Below, in pieces: positions 33,091 to 44,778 of a stretch of 64,000 nucleotides of DNA. The notes under the pieces were generated by a model, which made no database searches, was not told the origin of the DNA, and worked only from the letters and a program-made list of their open reading frames with translations. The stretch covers positions 588,686-652,685 of the forward strand of contig KN834753.1 of the NCBI GenBank assembly GCA_000827265.1, read 5' to 3'. The position numbers were made by a program, and so were the translations under genes. Position 1 is the first letter of the stretch; each line of letters begins with the position of its first letter. This DNA is from Collybiopsis luxurians FD-317 M1 (Eukaryota; Basidiomycota; Agaricomycetes; Agaricales; Omphalotaceae).

Positions 33091-35226
33091 CTAACCGTAC
33101 CTATGGCCCTCGCTACCCTCCGAGAACCAATCGTCGTTCACCCTTGTTTCCTCAGAGGAAGCAATATTAACGATCGTTGATTTACTTTGAGTGTCTAAAT
33201 GGTGGTGATTAGAACAGTTTGGAGGATCGTAGACCAACGCACAAGCTTCGAAGGCTTCTAAACCATTCTCCCGGCCAATCCCACTCTCTTTCATTCCACC
33301 CCTAAGAACGGACTTAGATGCTACACAAGTGATGTAAACTCAAACGCACCAAGGAGAACTGGGATCATTGCGGTGGTGCGTATTCACCCAGCAAAGTCCA
33401 GCTTCGATACTGGCGGCGATACGGTGCCCTCTGGATAGATCCGTAGTCCAAACCCCTGCACCTAGGCCATATTTGCAAGCATTTGCCAGTGAAACACCTT
33501 CTGATTCATGCTATAAACACACATGAGATTCGACAGAGGATTGAGGTTGTACCAAAAACTGACTATGAATTGCTTTACAACCACAACCGGCCCAAAGATC
33601 TCTTCTTGCCATAGTTCATCTTCCACTGCAATATCCACAATTACAGTTGGCGGGAAAAAACTCCCATGACTGAAATCAAAGCCGTCAAGCTCCGACTTTC
33701 CAACCATACGCTCTCCTCCCGCAACAATCTTACCACCTGTGCGCTTCACCATAACCTCGATGCGCTCAAGTTGACGTGGAGATATGACACTTCCCATTGT
33801 CGATTTCGGATTCAGGGGGTCGCCCATTCTTGCTCGAATACTCTGTACCTTTTTGAGGAACTTGCTCATAAATGTATCATAGACCTGACTCTGAACGATT
33901 ATCCGAGTACCAGAAACGCAGGTCTGTCCAGAAGCTACAAAAGACGCAAAGGCAGCCCCGTTGACCGCAGATTCAATATCGGCATCATCGAAGATAACGA
34001 TTGGGGCCTGTAAAGTGACAGAAATAGAAGTGGAGAGTGAGCATATAAATGATACTAACCTTGCCACCCAATTCAGCGGTGTACGCAGCCAAGTTGGACC
34101 CAACAATGCTGCCAAGTGTACGACCAGTCGCTGTTCCAGCCTGACCAAACTGATGAGCCTGAACCATTTTCGTGAAACAAACAAAATGGCCCACAGTTAT
34201 ATCGACTTTCCGAATTATAGGATTATTCACAATCGCTTTTCCGACTGTGTGCCCGAATCCTGGCAAGACAGAAAGAACGCCTGGTGGTACTAGAATAAAG
34301 GAGCTCAGCTCTGCACTGCCGATTCAAGCAAAACGGACACAACCAACCTCCAGCTTCTGCAGCCATACCAGCGAATTCAAGTACCGTTATGGGCGCTTGC
34401 TGGAGGAACGGTCAAATTCTCATGATAACTGTACACTGACGTATCTGACCTCTGAGGGTTTAACGATAACCGAATTGCCTGCAGCCAAAGCAGGCGCAAT
34501 TTTCTTGACGGCGATGAGTAATGGGTGATTGAAGGGCTGAGGCGAAATAAGGGCGACAATTACTCCTGCGAAATATGGTCCGTACTGTAATTTGCGCGAC
34601 AACACCTAAAGGAACCCTTTGCACGTAATTGAGAAGCCTCCCTTGAGTAGGCGCGACAAAATCTTGATGTGTTCGCAACAAGGCGGCGTAGTAATCTCTG
34701 CAAAACACGCATGAGACTGAGAGGAGCAGTGACATCGGACATTACTCACAGCCACTCTGGAATACGTCCTAGTTGAGCACTCATCTCCCGTTTGGTTCGT
34801 CCTAACAATGTATAAGTCCTTCCGGCTCCATAATGGCTGGCGGGTATACCTGTTTGTAGGGATTCTATTGTAGTTATCTCGGGTAATTTTTCCTCTAAAA
34901 GGCGAGCGAGACACGACAAGACTTTCGACCGCGTAATGACAGGTGCTTTGGACCATATACCCGAGTTGAAAGTATCTTGAGCATTCTTTATAATTGCGTC
35001 GACATCGTTCGGTGAAACCGCTGTAATTCTAGTATCTACACTTGCGAAATATTCTACATGTTGCACGGTCGGGATCACTTACGTGCAGAGTTTTTCGCCG
35101 TTTGCTGGATTGAAAACTGCGAATCTAAACAGAGGTTGGAGGGAGAACCTCAAGAAAGGTTGTCTACTGACTCTTCGGGGGGATCCACGGTTGGAACGAA
35201 TTCAGCGGAAGGTCCGTAACGCGCAT
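33091..35226 (-). CDS. Aldehyde dehydrogenase (NAD(P)+-dependent ALDH)
   Basis: ALDH superfamily enzyme oxidising an aldehyde to the acid. The likely start at 35226 gives [17 protein letters not shown]. Splicing then yields [31 protein letters not shown]. Core motifs: catalytic Glu region ELGGKAP (across a splice), [15 protein letters not shown], catalytic Cys in [14 protein letters not shown], and [10 protein letters not shown]. The C terminus is [18 protein letters not shown], spliced to [18 protein letters not shown], ending at 33091. There are many (10 or more) short introns. The start is uncertain because upstream frames close quickly. The nearest relatives are fungal betaine or aliphatic aldehyde dehydrogenases; the substrate cannot be told. 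Confidence 0.88.
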
Positions 35227-36242
35227 GCAGTAGCCTCTGAATCTCTTATCAGATTTAAGAACGAAGAAGAGATGGAATGATTACTGAATGCCTAGAGAGG
35301 TGCGCTCCAACATTGCGCGACATTGTACTGATTATTTGTAGTCAAAGGTAAGAACGTGGTTACACCCAAAGCGAGGCTTTCTGATAAGCGCCCAATGCTC
35401 CATTCAGTACGTTGATCAGCACATGTGCATTATGTGTATTGAATTTGGTCGATAAACAGAACAGACCTCAAATGGTACAAAAGTGATGTTGTAAAAGAAA
35501 AACAAATCTTATCCTTTCAACGAAATAGCGGAAATGACGCTTCTATTGTATTGCTTTGTTATGAGCTGACGGGGTAAAGGTATTATTCTCCCACCGTTTG
35601 GCTGTTAGGATTTCGCAGAGTACGTCCGGGAGAATTACCTTTCTCATTCAGGTCACGTTTGCTTGTTTGCTTTGTAAAATCTGGCGTGAAATACAAAGAC
35701 GTCTCACGTCTGAATCAACTCCTCATCCGCTATGAGCGACGCGACTCGGACTCGGCACACCGATAGAACAGTGCGCCGAGTCGCGTGTGGTTCGCGTCCC
35801 TAAAAGCTAACCGAATTCCGAAGAGACAAAAGACACCATGAAGATAAGATGAACCACCTTATGAACCACCTTGAAGCTCAACGGCCTTTCCCGATATTAA
35901 CCCATTGTATTTTCCGCTTGCACCGCTCCCAGTTGAAAAGTACAACAAAAGTCGAGTTTGGTATATTACTTGGGCCTACTTCACGAGCTAGGTGTAGATG
36001 ATTTCGATCAGAGAGTATATCCATAAAAGTGGAGAAAGAGAGCGCAGAAAAGAGTGAGCATCTAGAACGGTCGCGTTCCAAACTCCAAATAAACGCGCTG
36101 TGTCACACATGACCAAGGTGTGACAGTCGCGATAGTCACGTGCTCAGACGATGGCGATGTTCCGAACATTGGTCACGATGCTTTTTGCTTTGTGCTTGCT
36201 GCCTTGATTCTTAGCCACCCATCTTTTTGTGGCAGCACTACG
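35227..36242. promoter_or_regulatory. Divergent intergenic region, ALDH / RCC1
   Basis: About 1 kb between two divergent starts. No coding gene is supported. A small GC-rich inverted repeat lies near 35,740-35,790 (GCGACTCGG ... CCGAGTCGC). The rest is unremarkable. Confidence 0.45.
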
Positions 36243-38050
36243 ATGGAGCCCAGACGTTCTTCTCGTGCAGCTTCAGCCAAACCTGCTTCGAAAACGGCGG
36301 CCAAGCCTGCTTCCAAGAAGGCTGCCTCCGAAAAACCTACTTCTCGTCCTCGTAGCACAGCAAACAAGAAAAGAGCCGCTTCTCCAGAGCGAGCAGATTT
36401 GCCACCACCAAAGAGGACCAAAGGCGAGGAGCAAAATATTGCTCCTACCAGGGAAAAACCTAATTCTAGGACTATAGCAAAAACCGCAACTGAAAAACGA
36501 TCTCGCACAAAGCTTGCTCCCATAGCCGAAAAAGACGCTCCGGCACCAGAATCTAAGCCTCCCAAACCTCCTCATGTTCAAACTAAACCGTATCTGAACC
36601 CTCTTCCCACTCCTCCTGAGAAAATTCGTCCTGGTTTGCAGCTTTTCGTTTGGGGAGCAGGTAACTTTGGTCAATTCGGACTGGGTCCTGATGTACTAGA
36701 TGAGCTCGACAAGCCCAAGAAACATTCCTGGGCTGCACAGAAAATGCAGGGGGGTGTCTTCGGCGAGGAAGGCGCGGGTTTGGAAGAAGTTGCTGGTGGT
36801 GGCATGCACAGTCTGTTCGTCGACGAGAAGGGAACGGTATGTCAACGTCTTTTTTTTTTTTTTTTTTTTCTTTCCTTTTTGACTCTCATCGTATTAACAG
36901 ATCTGGTCCTGTGGACTGAATGACGATGCAGCATTGGGAAGAATAACACAAAATATTCCCGACCCGAATAACCCTGGCTCCTTCCTTGATATCGACGAAT
37001 TGACTAGCATTCCTCATCCTCTTCAATCCCTGGTAGAAGAAGGTTTTCGCGCTGTGAAAATCGCCAGCGGAGACAGTATTTGTGGTGCGGTCAGTGATCA
37101 AGGCGAGCTTCGGGTTTGGGGATCTTTCCGTGTATGAATTTTTTTCAATGCCTGGAACTTCGTTTCTCATAATGCGTTGCAGGTCAACGAAGGATCTCTA
37201 GGGTTTTCGGATGGTGAAAAACACCAGTTTATGCCGGTCCCGATTTTGAATGACCTGCTATCTTATAAGCCAGGAGATGCTGAGAAGGTCTCCGACGTCA
37301 CTGCTGGCGGCAACCATCTCCTCGTTCTTACTACCCACGGCAATGTCTATACGTGGGGTGCAGGTGAACAGGCTCAACTTGGACGTAAGGTTATGGAACG
37401 ACGTAAAATTCACGGCACTGTTCCGGAGAAGGTCGCCGTGGGCGGCCGTAAAGGCAAAGCCAAAGTTATTGGGGCAGGGAGCTTCCATTCTTTCGCAGTC
37501 GACGATAACGGGGACGTGTGGGGCTGGGGTCTTAACACTATGGGACAGATTGGAGTTGTTCCCAAGTCTACCGACGACTTTCAGGTCCAGGTTCCAGTAA
37601 AAGTAGAGGCGGTGAGCAAAGAAGCTTTAGGTGGAGATGTTGTGGTTCAAATATCGGCCGGTGAACATCATTCTCTCTTCCTGACCGAGTCCGGTAAAGT
37701 CTTTGCTGTTGGTCGTTGTAACGCCGGGCAAATTGGGCTTCCGGACGATGACCCTGCAATCAAGGATCGCGACGACCCCGACTTCATTTCCACACCCGTG
37801 CAAGTAAAGTTTCCCGACGATGACGATCCGGTCGTCCACATTTCCGTTGGCATTCATAATAATCTCGCGGTTACCAAGGATGGTGCGTTGTACTGCTGGG
37901 GTCAAGGCACACAGGGGAGAACTGGGCGTGTCCGATGTTGAAGTCAAAACTCCCCGGATGATCGTTCGCAGGGAAGGAGGTTCTTGGGCTGCTGTCAAGG
38001 TTGCGTGTGGAGGCCAGCACACACTTGGCTTGTTCAGAGAGAAGAAATAG
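36243..38050 (+). CDS. RCC1: RCC1, Ran guanine-nucleotide exchange factor (apparent +1 frameshift)
   Basis: Nuclear Ran exchange factor (Srm1/Pim1), a seven-bladed propeller. The ATG at 36243 starts a Lys/Ala/Ser/Pro-rich, chromatin-binding-like leader (MEPRRSSRAASAKPASKTAA). RCC1 blades follow: LQLFVWGAGNFGQFGLGPDV, GGGMHSLFVDEKGT/IWSCGL, GNVYTWGAGEQAQLGR, GSFHSFAVDDNGDVWGWGL, GEHHSLFLTESGKVFAVGR and HNNLAVTKDGALYCWGQGTQ. At a GGGG run (37914-37917) the frame breaks and would stop at 37939-37941. Reading with one G fewer restores GELGVSDVEVKTPR, ending GGQHTLGLFREKK at 38050. Intron 1 has a 20-odd-base T tract. This is most likely a sequence error, since the gene is essential in yeasts. Confidence 0.9.
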
Positions 38051-38199
38051 ACACCATTTGGACTCTTTAGGATTTCTGTGCGACACTTTAATTTCTTGAC
38101 TACATCTTTTCAATTTACATCTCACATACACACTCAGTTTTCTATTCTACGCACACATTAGCACAATTTCCGTACATTTTTTATCTTTATTTTCAATCA

Positions 38200-39200
38200 T
38201 CATGGTCCGCAGCGACTGTAATCTGCGCCCAAACAAGTATGATTTTAGAAATGACCGAAGTTACCCTGTCTTAGCGGGCCATCTTTTTAATGAACTTGGG
38301 GCGATGGATGGGGCGAAAGCTGGCTGGGGCGAAAGCCGTGAAAACGGGAACAAACTCAGAGACCGGCTTCTTGGGCTGCCCTTCCAAAGGCCTTCAATCC
38401 TCGTCCGTTTTCTCCTCAACCTTTAGTCCTGCTCCACCGCCATTTGTCTGGGGAGAAAGGGTTTACGGATAGTTCGGTCTAGCTCCCAGCACTTTGGATG
38501 AGATTGATCAACCCTCAAAGTATTTTCTTGAGTCGAGGAGTGGGTAACTTTTTTTGGCACGTTTGAGGAAGGCAAGAGCAGGTTTAAAGCAGACTGTCGA
38601 GGGTGGTTTGTGGTTTGATTGTAAATGAAACGTGAACGGTATAGCGCGATCTATGACATGAATATACAGATCCTGTCTTGCGCTACAATGAGAGGCCGCA
38701 TCAGGACGAACCATAACAAACGTACCTGATCCAAATAGTTCTGGTTCTTTTCTGGATGAAGACTATCTCGCTAGTACCTCGTTAGTATCCCTCGGCCTTT
38801 GCGGGCCTTGACCGCCGCAGGAATCCAAGCTGTCACGTATGTGCGGCTGTAAGCGACCAAGGCAAGCTGCGAGTCCGAGTCTGGCCGCTGGGGCTTCGTT
38901 TGGGTGTGCAGGGCGCGATTCGTTCGTAATTGTTTCGTGATAACCATCTGGTCATCCTCACGATTCTTGGTAATGTCTACACTTGGGGCGCCGGCCAGGA
39001 AGGACACTAAGGGAGGAAGGACACTTAGGGCGCAAGGCCACAGAAGGTCGCATTATTCATAACCCTCCGGACAGAGTCATATTAGACAGTCGAGCTCGCA
39101 GAGCAGTAGTCGTGGTGGCCAGTGGTTTCTATTCATCCGCAATCGACGAAGCTGAAGACGTTTTGGACTTGATAATAAAGGGGAGGAACAGGGCTCGATA
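38200..39200 (+). pseudogene. Decayed second copy of RCC1
   Basis: Scattered reading-frame fragments match the intact RCC1 just upstream. FGLAPSTLDEIDQPSKYF (about 38,475) parallels FGLGPDVLDELDKPKKHS. PDPNSSGSFLDEDYL (about 38,730) parallels PDPNNPGSFLDIDEL. GNVYTWGAGQ (about 38,970) parallels GNVYTWGAGE, followed by GRKATEGRIIHN versus GRKVMERRKIHG, and VVVASGFYSSAIDEAEDV versus VIGAGSFHSFAVDDNGDV. Stops, frameshifts and lost blades mean it cannot make a propeller. A tandem duplication followed by decay is inferred. Confidence 0.85.
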
Positions 39201-39467
39201 ACGACAGGATACTCTGTTCTCGAAGAGTTGAGCGTTCGACCAACACGGGGAGCCATGGGGTCGTGCTTTATTTCTTGGATTCATGCAGAAGACTGAGAGA
39301 CAAAGTTACAGTATTGTTTGTACAACGTTGTACAGACAGTAGCGAGACGCGATCACACGTTGTCGTTGCGCCACAAGCGCGTATTGGAGCCGGTAAAAGC
39401 CGAACTCGCCACAAAAAGCGGGGTTTGAACTGATGTATTATTTTTTTTAGCTATACAACCATCCGTT

Positions 39468-40520
39468 ATGGCTACGACATCCGTAAGTTTTCCCTGTACT
39501 ATTTCCTCAGTCTGGTCCCTAGAAATCGTCTAGACACTCATCCCGGAAGGCTTCACCTTCCTCAACAAGCGCACTTTTCTTTCGGTGAAAGCCCACGCAA
39601 TGGTTATAGACCTTTTGAGGCAGTCCGACAACAGAAATCCCGACGCTCACGACATGTACATCTATAATGGTAAATTACTTCTCGACGCGACAAGCACGAA
39701 AACTGATTTGAATACGCGTCAGACTTTTACGGCTACGCTGTACTGGACCTCGTCGATAGAACGTTGAGTAAATTGCACGGCAAGGTAGTGAAGAAGGAGT
39801 GGAAAGAAGCTGTGCATATTGCGGAAGCATTGACGCAGTATATCAGCTTGGAAGACTCGTTCACAGGTACCTTTTGCTCATGCTTCTGAGCCGTAACAAA
39901 ATTTGACGTGAACAAATTAGATGTTGATGACGGTGATCGCGTCAGAGCCACCAATACGGCGTACGGGGCTCTGCTTATCAAAACTCTTCGTGAATTTAAG
40001 AGTCAAGGGCATCTGAATGCCGCACATTATCCTAGTCTCGAAAGTTTTCTCAAGGCTGCTGCCGACTTGAACGACTTCATGGATGGACAGGGCTGTGATT
40101 CAAGCTACGGAATTGTATGCCGGGCTATTGGAAAATGACTATTCTCTGGTAAGACTGAAGATCAGAAGCAGCTCGAGAAAGCCATGGTCGAAGAGTGGAT
40201 GAAAAAGCTTGACATCAAGGAAGAAGATGAAGATGAAGATGAAGCTAATGGTCAGTGGTTCTCCAAGGCAGATCTGGACGACGAAAATTTGAAGGACCCC
40301 GATTTCACTCTATCTCGAACGTGGAAGGACTACAAAGACTACATCAGAGGTACGAAACAATTGAGCTTCATCCCTGCATTTGCTCACGATAAGCCATTCC
40401 ACAGGTGGCCCTCTGGGACCTTTCCGTGGACCCTCCTGGGATATTTCTTCCTGGAGCGCAGATGAAAAGAGACCCTTCCTTTTCGAGTCGATGGGCGGAA
40501 TGGACGATGATTTCTTTTGA
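39468..40520 (+). CDS. Unrecognised protein with acidic C-terminal region
   Basis: Multi-exon model. ATG at 39468 (MATTS), then LIPEGFTFLNKRTFLSVKAH after intron 1, MYIYND/FYGYAVLDLVDR, and TLSKLHGKVVKKEWKEAVHI. Next is DVDDGDRVRATNTAYGALLI, then a helical stretch ending DFMDGQG. An in-frame TGA at 40136-40138 is avoided if an intron runs from a GTGATT donor (40095) to an acceptor at 40160. The tail is charged: EKAMVEEWMKKLDIKEEDED and FSKADLDDENLKDPDFTLSR, ending GGMDDDFF. I recognise no family. An alternative reading uses a neighbouring frame across the same stretch and would need two compensating indels, so the gene may be slightly damaged. Confidence 0.55.
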
Positions 40521-40858
40521 CTTCATTTACTGACCTTCAAACTCTCCAGCCATGCCGTAATGTAATGTAAGTTTTGTCGCGTACTTTTATTGTAAAGCCT
40601 TTGAGAATTAGTTATCATACTTGATTCGAAGATTTGGTCATTGTTCCTCGTGTTCAGAACCACAACTTCATTTGTCCATTCATCCAACAAGGTTGATTCA
40701 CTCAAAGATGATTCCTGTGGGGCTACTATGGGTGGACTGGGAAGAACAAAATGAAAACGGTCACAGTTTAAATTGCATTGTGCACGCATGAGTAGATGTT
40801 ACATGAATGAAAGATACTAGATTCTACTTCCAACCGTTTTGAACTCCAATGCCAACAT
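40521..40858. other. Convergent intergenic region
   Basis: 338 bp between converging stops; presumably two 3' UTRs. Nothing else was seen. Confidence 0.5.
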
Positions 40859-42359
40859 CTACGTGTAAGTCGCCGCCAACCGACCTACGATATATTCCTC
40901 TGTATTAATCGGCGGATATTTGGGCTCTGATCCACAGTTAGGCAGGCAGGCAATCTCTGCGTCGAAATTTGGGTTTGAGAAAAATGCAATGGACTGCCTT
41001 GCTGGGGTCAAAGTCTCCACTGAGCTTATCATTTTCACGCGAGGAGCAACGACGCGGTGTAAAGTAGATCGTAGAACGTCATTGCTCCATCTTGCGAGGA
41101 GGTCTCCGACGTTGATTACGATGGTCCCAGGCTGGAAGAAAGTCAGTGCCGATGTGAGGACAGATTGAGGAAAGATCTACTATTGGTGTGGCAGGAATGA
41201 ATTCGCCAGTGTGTGGATTCATGACCTCAAGGCCGCCGACCTGCAGAAATTATAGATATATTATATGCGAAATGAGGAGAATACGAACTGAATCCTGTTG
41301 CAATTATCAATAGCCTGAATTTAGGGCAAGAATCTCTCGGGGCTTACCTGGAACAGCAGCGTAAGTGTACCATAGTCTGGATATAAAAAGTAAGCAGCGA
41401 CCGGAAGCATTTCAGAGGTAATACTTACCACTGTGAGCACCTGCTCTTGCCTGTCCTTCCCCATCGAGTATGGAACGCTTCATCGGCGGATAGGACAGCA
41501 GACGAAGGTTATGACACTGTTGATCGACTCTACGGTCAAAGAAATCTTCTGAAAGGTCCAAACCGAGCGCAAGAGAACGCATCATCTCTAGGTGGAGGTT
41601 GTGGCATGTCTATAGACAGCGATCAATGTCTTTTCATCAAGATTCAATTTGAGGAAGACCTGAAAAAAGTCCAACATTGTCGTCTTGAACCCCGGTACAA
41701 TGCTCTCCTGTGGCCACATATTCTTCCAGACCGAATCCCAGTCTCGGCCGATTTCCATGCTTTCCTAACGGTTCGTTGACTCAGTATTATTGAACCTTCT
41801 TTGGATTCAATCAACGAGATTAACTACCTTGAAATCCGGGGCTTTTTCTCGTAGAGATGATATTTCTGCTGCGTCGGCGGATTGAGTAACGCGTTCTCGG
41901 CCAATTTTGACATATCCGCGGTTGGAGCGAGGGTCTTCCCAGGCTAATTGGGACTTTGTTTCTTCCGGTAGTTTGAAGAATTCCGCGCTCTATAAAAAAG
42001 CAGATTACACTTATTATGTTCAAATGACCTTTTGCTGCACACGACCGAGGTGTTACCTTTCGAAAGACATTGGAAACCGTTTCTGTGCCCGGTGAATTAG
42101 CGAAAATAGGTATTCAACATTTCGGGTCTGCATATATACCTTCAGGAATTCCATGGTTGGAAATATAGATGAACCCGCTACTCTTGAACGCATCAACTAT
42201 TTCGTTTGCAGTCTCCTGCTTCTCGGAATTGGACTTGGCCGCACGGAATCTGGCAAAGTCGATAACAGGGATCCGGAAATCAGAGGCAGCGCTAGCAAAA
42301 GTTCGCTTGTGAAGACCGTTGCTTAAGGTGCGAACAAAGACTGCGGCTCGAAGCAACAT
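40859..42359 (-). CDS. 2-oxoglutarate/Fe(II) dioxygenase, isopenicillin-N-synthase-like
   Basis: Non-haem iron dioxygenase. The ATG at 42359 starts MLLRAAVFVRTLSNGLHKRT, an Arg-containing leader that may target mitochondria. DFRIPVIDFARFRAAKSNSE and FKSSGFIYISNHGIPEG follow, the N-terminal DIOX domain. Exons near 41,450-41,350 give GAHSDYGTLTLLFQ, with the HxD iron ligands, then GGLEVMNPHTGEFIPATP. The last exon has PGTIVINVGDLLARWSND and STLHRVVAPR with the second His. The co-substrate RxS motif is in ARQSIAFFSNPNFDAEI, and the end is YTEEYI-like (TEEYIVGRLAATYT). All iron and 2OG ligands are present. The substrate is unknown. Confidence 0.87.
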
Positions 42360-42596
42360 GGCTGCAAGAAGAAAGAAGGAATCACATTTCGAATAGGAAG
42401 AAGGAACCGAGATAAGCGCCCGGCCTGCATGTGGAATATGTATTCGGAACTCCGGTAATAATACGTGTATATATTAGCAGAAACTGGAGATACTCAACGT
42501 TAAAGAACAAATTAAGAGTAGATGTAAGGAGGGTATCAAAGTTAGGTCGTGCTACATGTCCAAGGTCCAATGTGTCCAGTTTTATCTCGCTCGAAT

Positions 42597-43563
42597 TCAA
42601 CCTTTGTTTCCATCAACATTTTCGACAAACCGTCCCTTCTCTCCAGACGAAGGAGCCTTCCTTGCAAAGAATGATCCAAAGCCTTTACGGCCAAGACTCT
42701 TCCCGCTCTTCCCACTTCCAGGCGTCCGGGCAGGCGTCGACGAGGATGCAGACTGTTGGGCCAGGGGATCCGTCATGACTGTCGCACCTCCCGGAACTGT
42801 TCCGGAAGCCTCACCTCCTTCAATCCCAGCTCCGGGTTTGACCTGTTCTGCATCAGCTTTGGTTACACCGGGCGCGACCATCTTGTTTGTTTCCTTCCCT
42901 TTCACAGTCCCAGGCCCTTTGTTCGAACCTGTCACCCTGTCTGGGTGTGCAGCTTTGATCTTGATAAATTCCTCCCCTCTGATTCTCAGAAACTCTTCCA
43001 AGAGCGCAGCATTGCGAGAATTGGTTTTGAAAGCAGCCATGACGATATCTCCAGCAACAGGAACAAAGCCGACTACTGCGGCAACGGCATTGTTAAAAAG
43101 CATGCGCCGCACGAGCCACGGGGGGAGATCGGCCTGACGTGCTTTGCGGACGACGAGAAGATAATTGAGAGAAGCGTCCGCAACGTCTCCTGCACCCGGA
43201 ATTATGCCAATGATAAAAGTCCAACCAAAGCGAAATCCACATAAGGAAAAGCCTTTGTGAATTTCCAGAGTTAGATCGGTTTGTAACAAGGGTAAAGGAC
43301 CTACCCTTGTCGAGGTAATGCGCTCGTCGCTGAACGGATTTCAGAATTTTTGCATCTCTTGAAGATAATCCTGGAGGAATTTCACGCTGATACGGAGATT
43401 TAGATTGTAAGAATTTGAAATAGAAAGAAAAGGAACTTGCTCTTCTACGTCGTTGCTTGCCCTTCTTGTCCGTATAGTATTCGTACATTGGATCTGATGG
43501 AGCATATTGCTCGAGATGCTTTTCGAATAGTTTCTTGCCAGCAGAGTTGATTATGGAGTCCAT
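42597..43563 (-). CDS. DUF4112 membrane protein
   Basis: Fungal DUF4112 protein of unknown role. The ATG at 43563 gives MDSIINSAGKKLFEKHLEQY. A basic region follows (DKKGKQRRRR, across an intron), then EIPPGLSSRDAKILKSVQRR. The conserved domain carries FRFGWTFIIGIIPGAGDVAD, two hydrophobic segments around FNNAVAAVVGFVPVAGDIVM, and LLEEFLRIRGEEFIK. The C-terminal 100 residues are Gly/Ser/Lys-rich and disordered, ending VENVDGNKG. Two short introns are inferred. Localisation to a membrane is inferred from hydrophobicity only. Confidence 0.88.
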
Positions 43564-44056
43564 GACGAGATATACAGTTGAAGGAAGGAATGGAGTAGAG
43601 TCATAGGTGCCATGGCCGTTTTCCTCTTAAATGGGCGGTGATGTCACTGCCATTTGAGCGCTCATACGGGCGCTAACTCCAGCGCTAAAGAGTAACTATG
43701 TTCCTCTCTGATTGGATGATAGGGACTATAGTGCCATAGTGCCACTGCCAGGGGTCAGGACGTGTATATCCAAGGCAGGATGGTAACGTACATTCTGTTC
43801 GGTGAACAAGTATCAGTGAGGAAAGACATAGATCCCTAATGCTGACTCTTTGGCTACGCTTGACTCCGCATTGAAGAAGGCGGCTTGAAGGATGACGAAA
43901 AAACAGAGAGAGTCGCGAACTGTAGCGCGTCGTACCGGCAGGCAAGTTTGAAGTGTTGTTCCTGGATGTCTAACCGTTTGCATATATTTCTTATCGTCTA
44001 TGATAACACCCAGATACCAGATACCACCACCTACGCAGCAGTAAATCTCGAACAAC
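43564..44056. promoter_or_regulatory. Divergent region, DUF4112 gene / Par32-like gene
   Basis: 493 bp between divergent starts. Minus-strand open frames here have no domain and overlap the neighbouring start, so I do not call a gene. Confidence 0.45.
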
Positions 44057-44649
44057 ATGACTGAACGCTCTCAATCTCGTGGCAGAGATATGGTGTGTCT
44101 GAGCTTTCTCAAGCCTTATTTATCGACTTATCTTCCGCACGTGGCAGACCTCTTCCGGTCGAGGAGGGATGGGGAACATTCACAGTACCCCTTCTGCCGA
44201 TAGACCGGAAGACGGACCAGATGATTTTTCTGCGACCAGAGGAAGGGAGTTTGTAGTAAACAGCGAAAAGGTGTGTTCAAAGCGGCACCGGTTATTGGTT
44301 CTGCTCATGTTCGTGAAAGGTCTTTAGCACAGGTAGAGGGGGCGCGGGGAATATTCGTTCTCCATCTAGAGATGTCTCCACTTCTCATACTACTCAAGAA
44401 GAAATCAACGCCGAACGCAACCTTAGCCGTCACTCTGAGCGTGAGGTAGTGAGTACCGGGAGAGGAGGGATGGGCAATATGTCGAGATCTCGTTCTCGTG
44501 CTCGAAATGAACAGGATACTGAGCACCAGAAAGGCCATGGAGTATCGAACCTGTTGCACAAAGTTTTGCATCCTCATGAAGGACATACTGGCCATGGTAA
44601 TGAGAAGGACGTGAAGGAGGACGTGCCAGTTGATGGAGATTCAAAGTAA
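44057..44649 (+). CDS. Par32/DUF3602-like protein with three GRGG repeats
   Basis: Small disordered protein of about 150 residues. The ATG at 44057 gives MTERSQSRGRDM. Splicing (acceptor CACGTGGCAG) yields TSSGRGGMGNIHSTPS. A second intron joins SEK to VTGRGGAGNIRSPSRD, and a third repeat reads STGRGGMGNMSRSRSRAR. The phase fits only if the second intron runs from a GTGTTC donor to TCTTTAG. The tail is His/Gly-rich (LHKVLHPHEGHTGHGNEK). GRGGxGN repeats are the mark of DUF3602. In budding yeast the member Par32 is a TORC1-controlled regulator of ammonium transporters; a similar role here is only inferred. Confidence 0.75.
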
Positions 44650-44778
44650 TGCTCAGTATATACTTTGTTACACCAGTTGAATATAAACGAATCAATGTGG
44701 CGCACCTTGCGGCCCGGCTCAGTTCCTGACCACCACCACGGCCACTCAACCACTCGACTTTCTTTGTACCTAAAATCC

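Noticed and set aside
36849..36871. Long T tract as a terminator or retroelement tail
   Set aside because: It lies in intron 1 of RCC1 between good splice sites, so it is an intronic polypyrimidine run.
40136..40138. Selenocysteine or readthrough at the in-frame TGA
   Set aside because: Most fungi of this group lack selenocysteine machinery, and a 66-nt intron removes the codon.
43813..44058. Minus-strand 81-codon frame with hydrophobic stretch
   Set aside because: No domain, no exon continuation, and its start overlaps the Par32-like start codon on the other strand.
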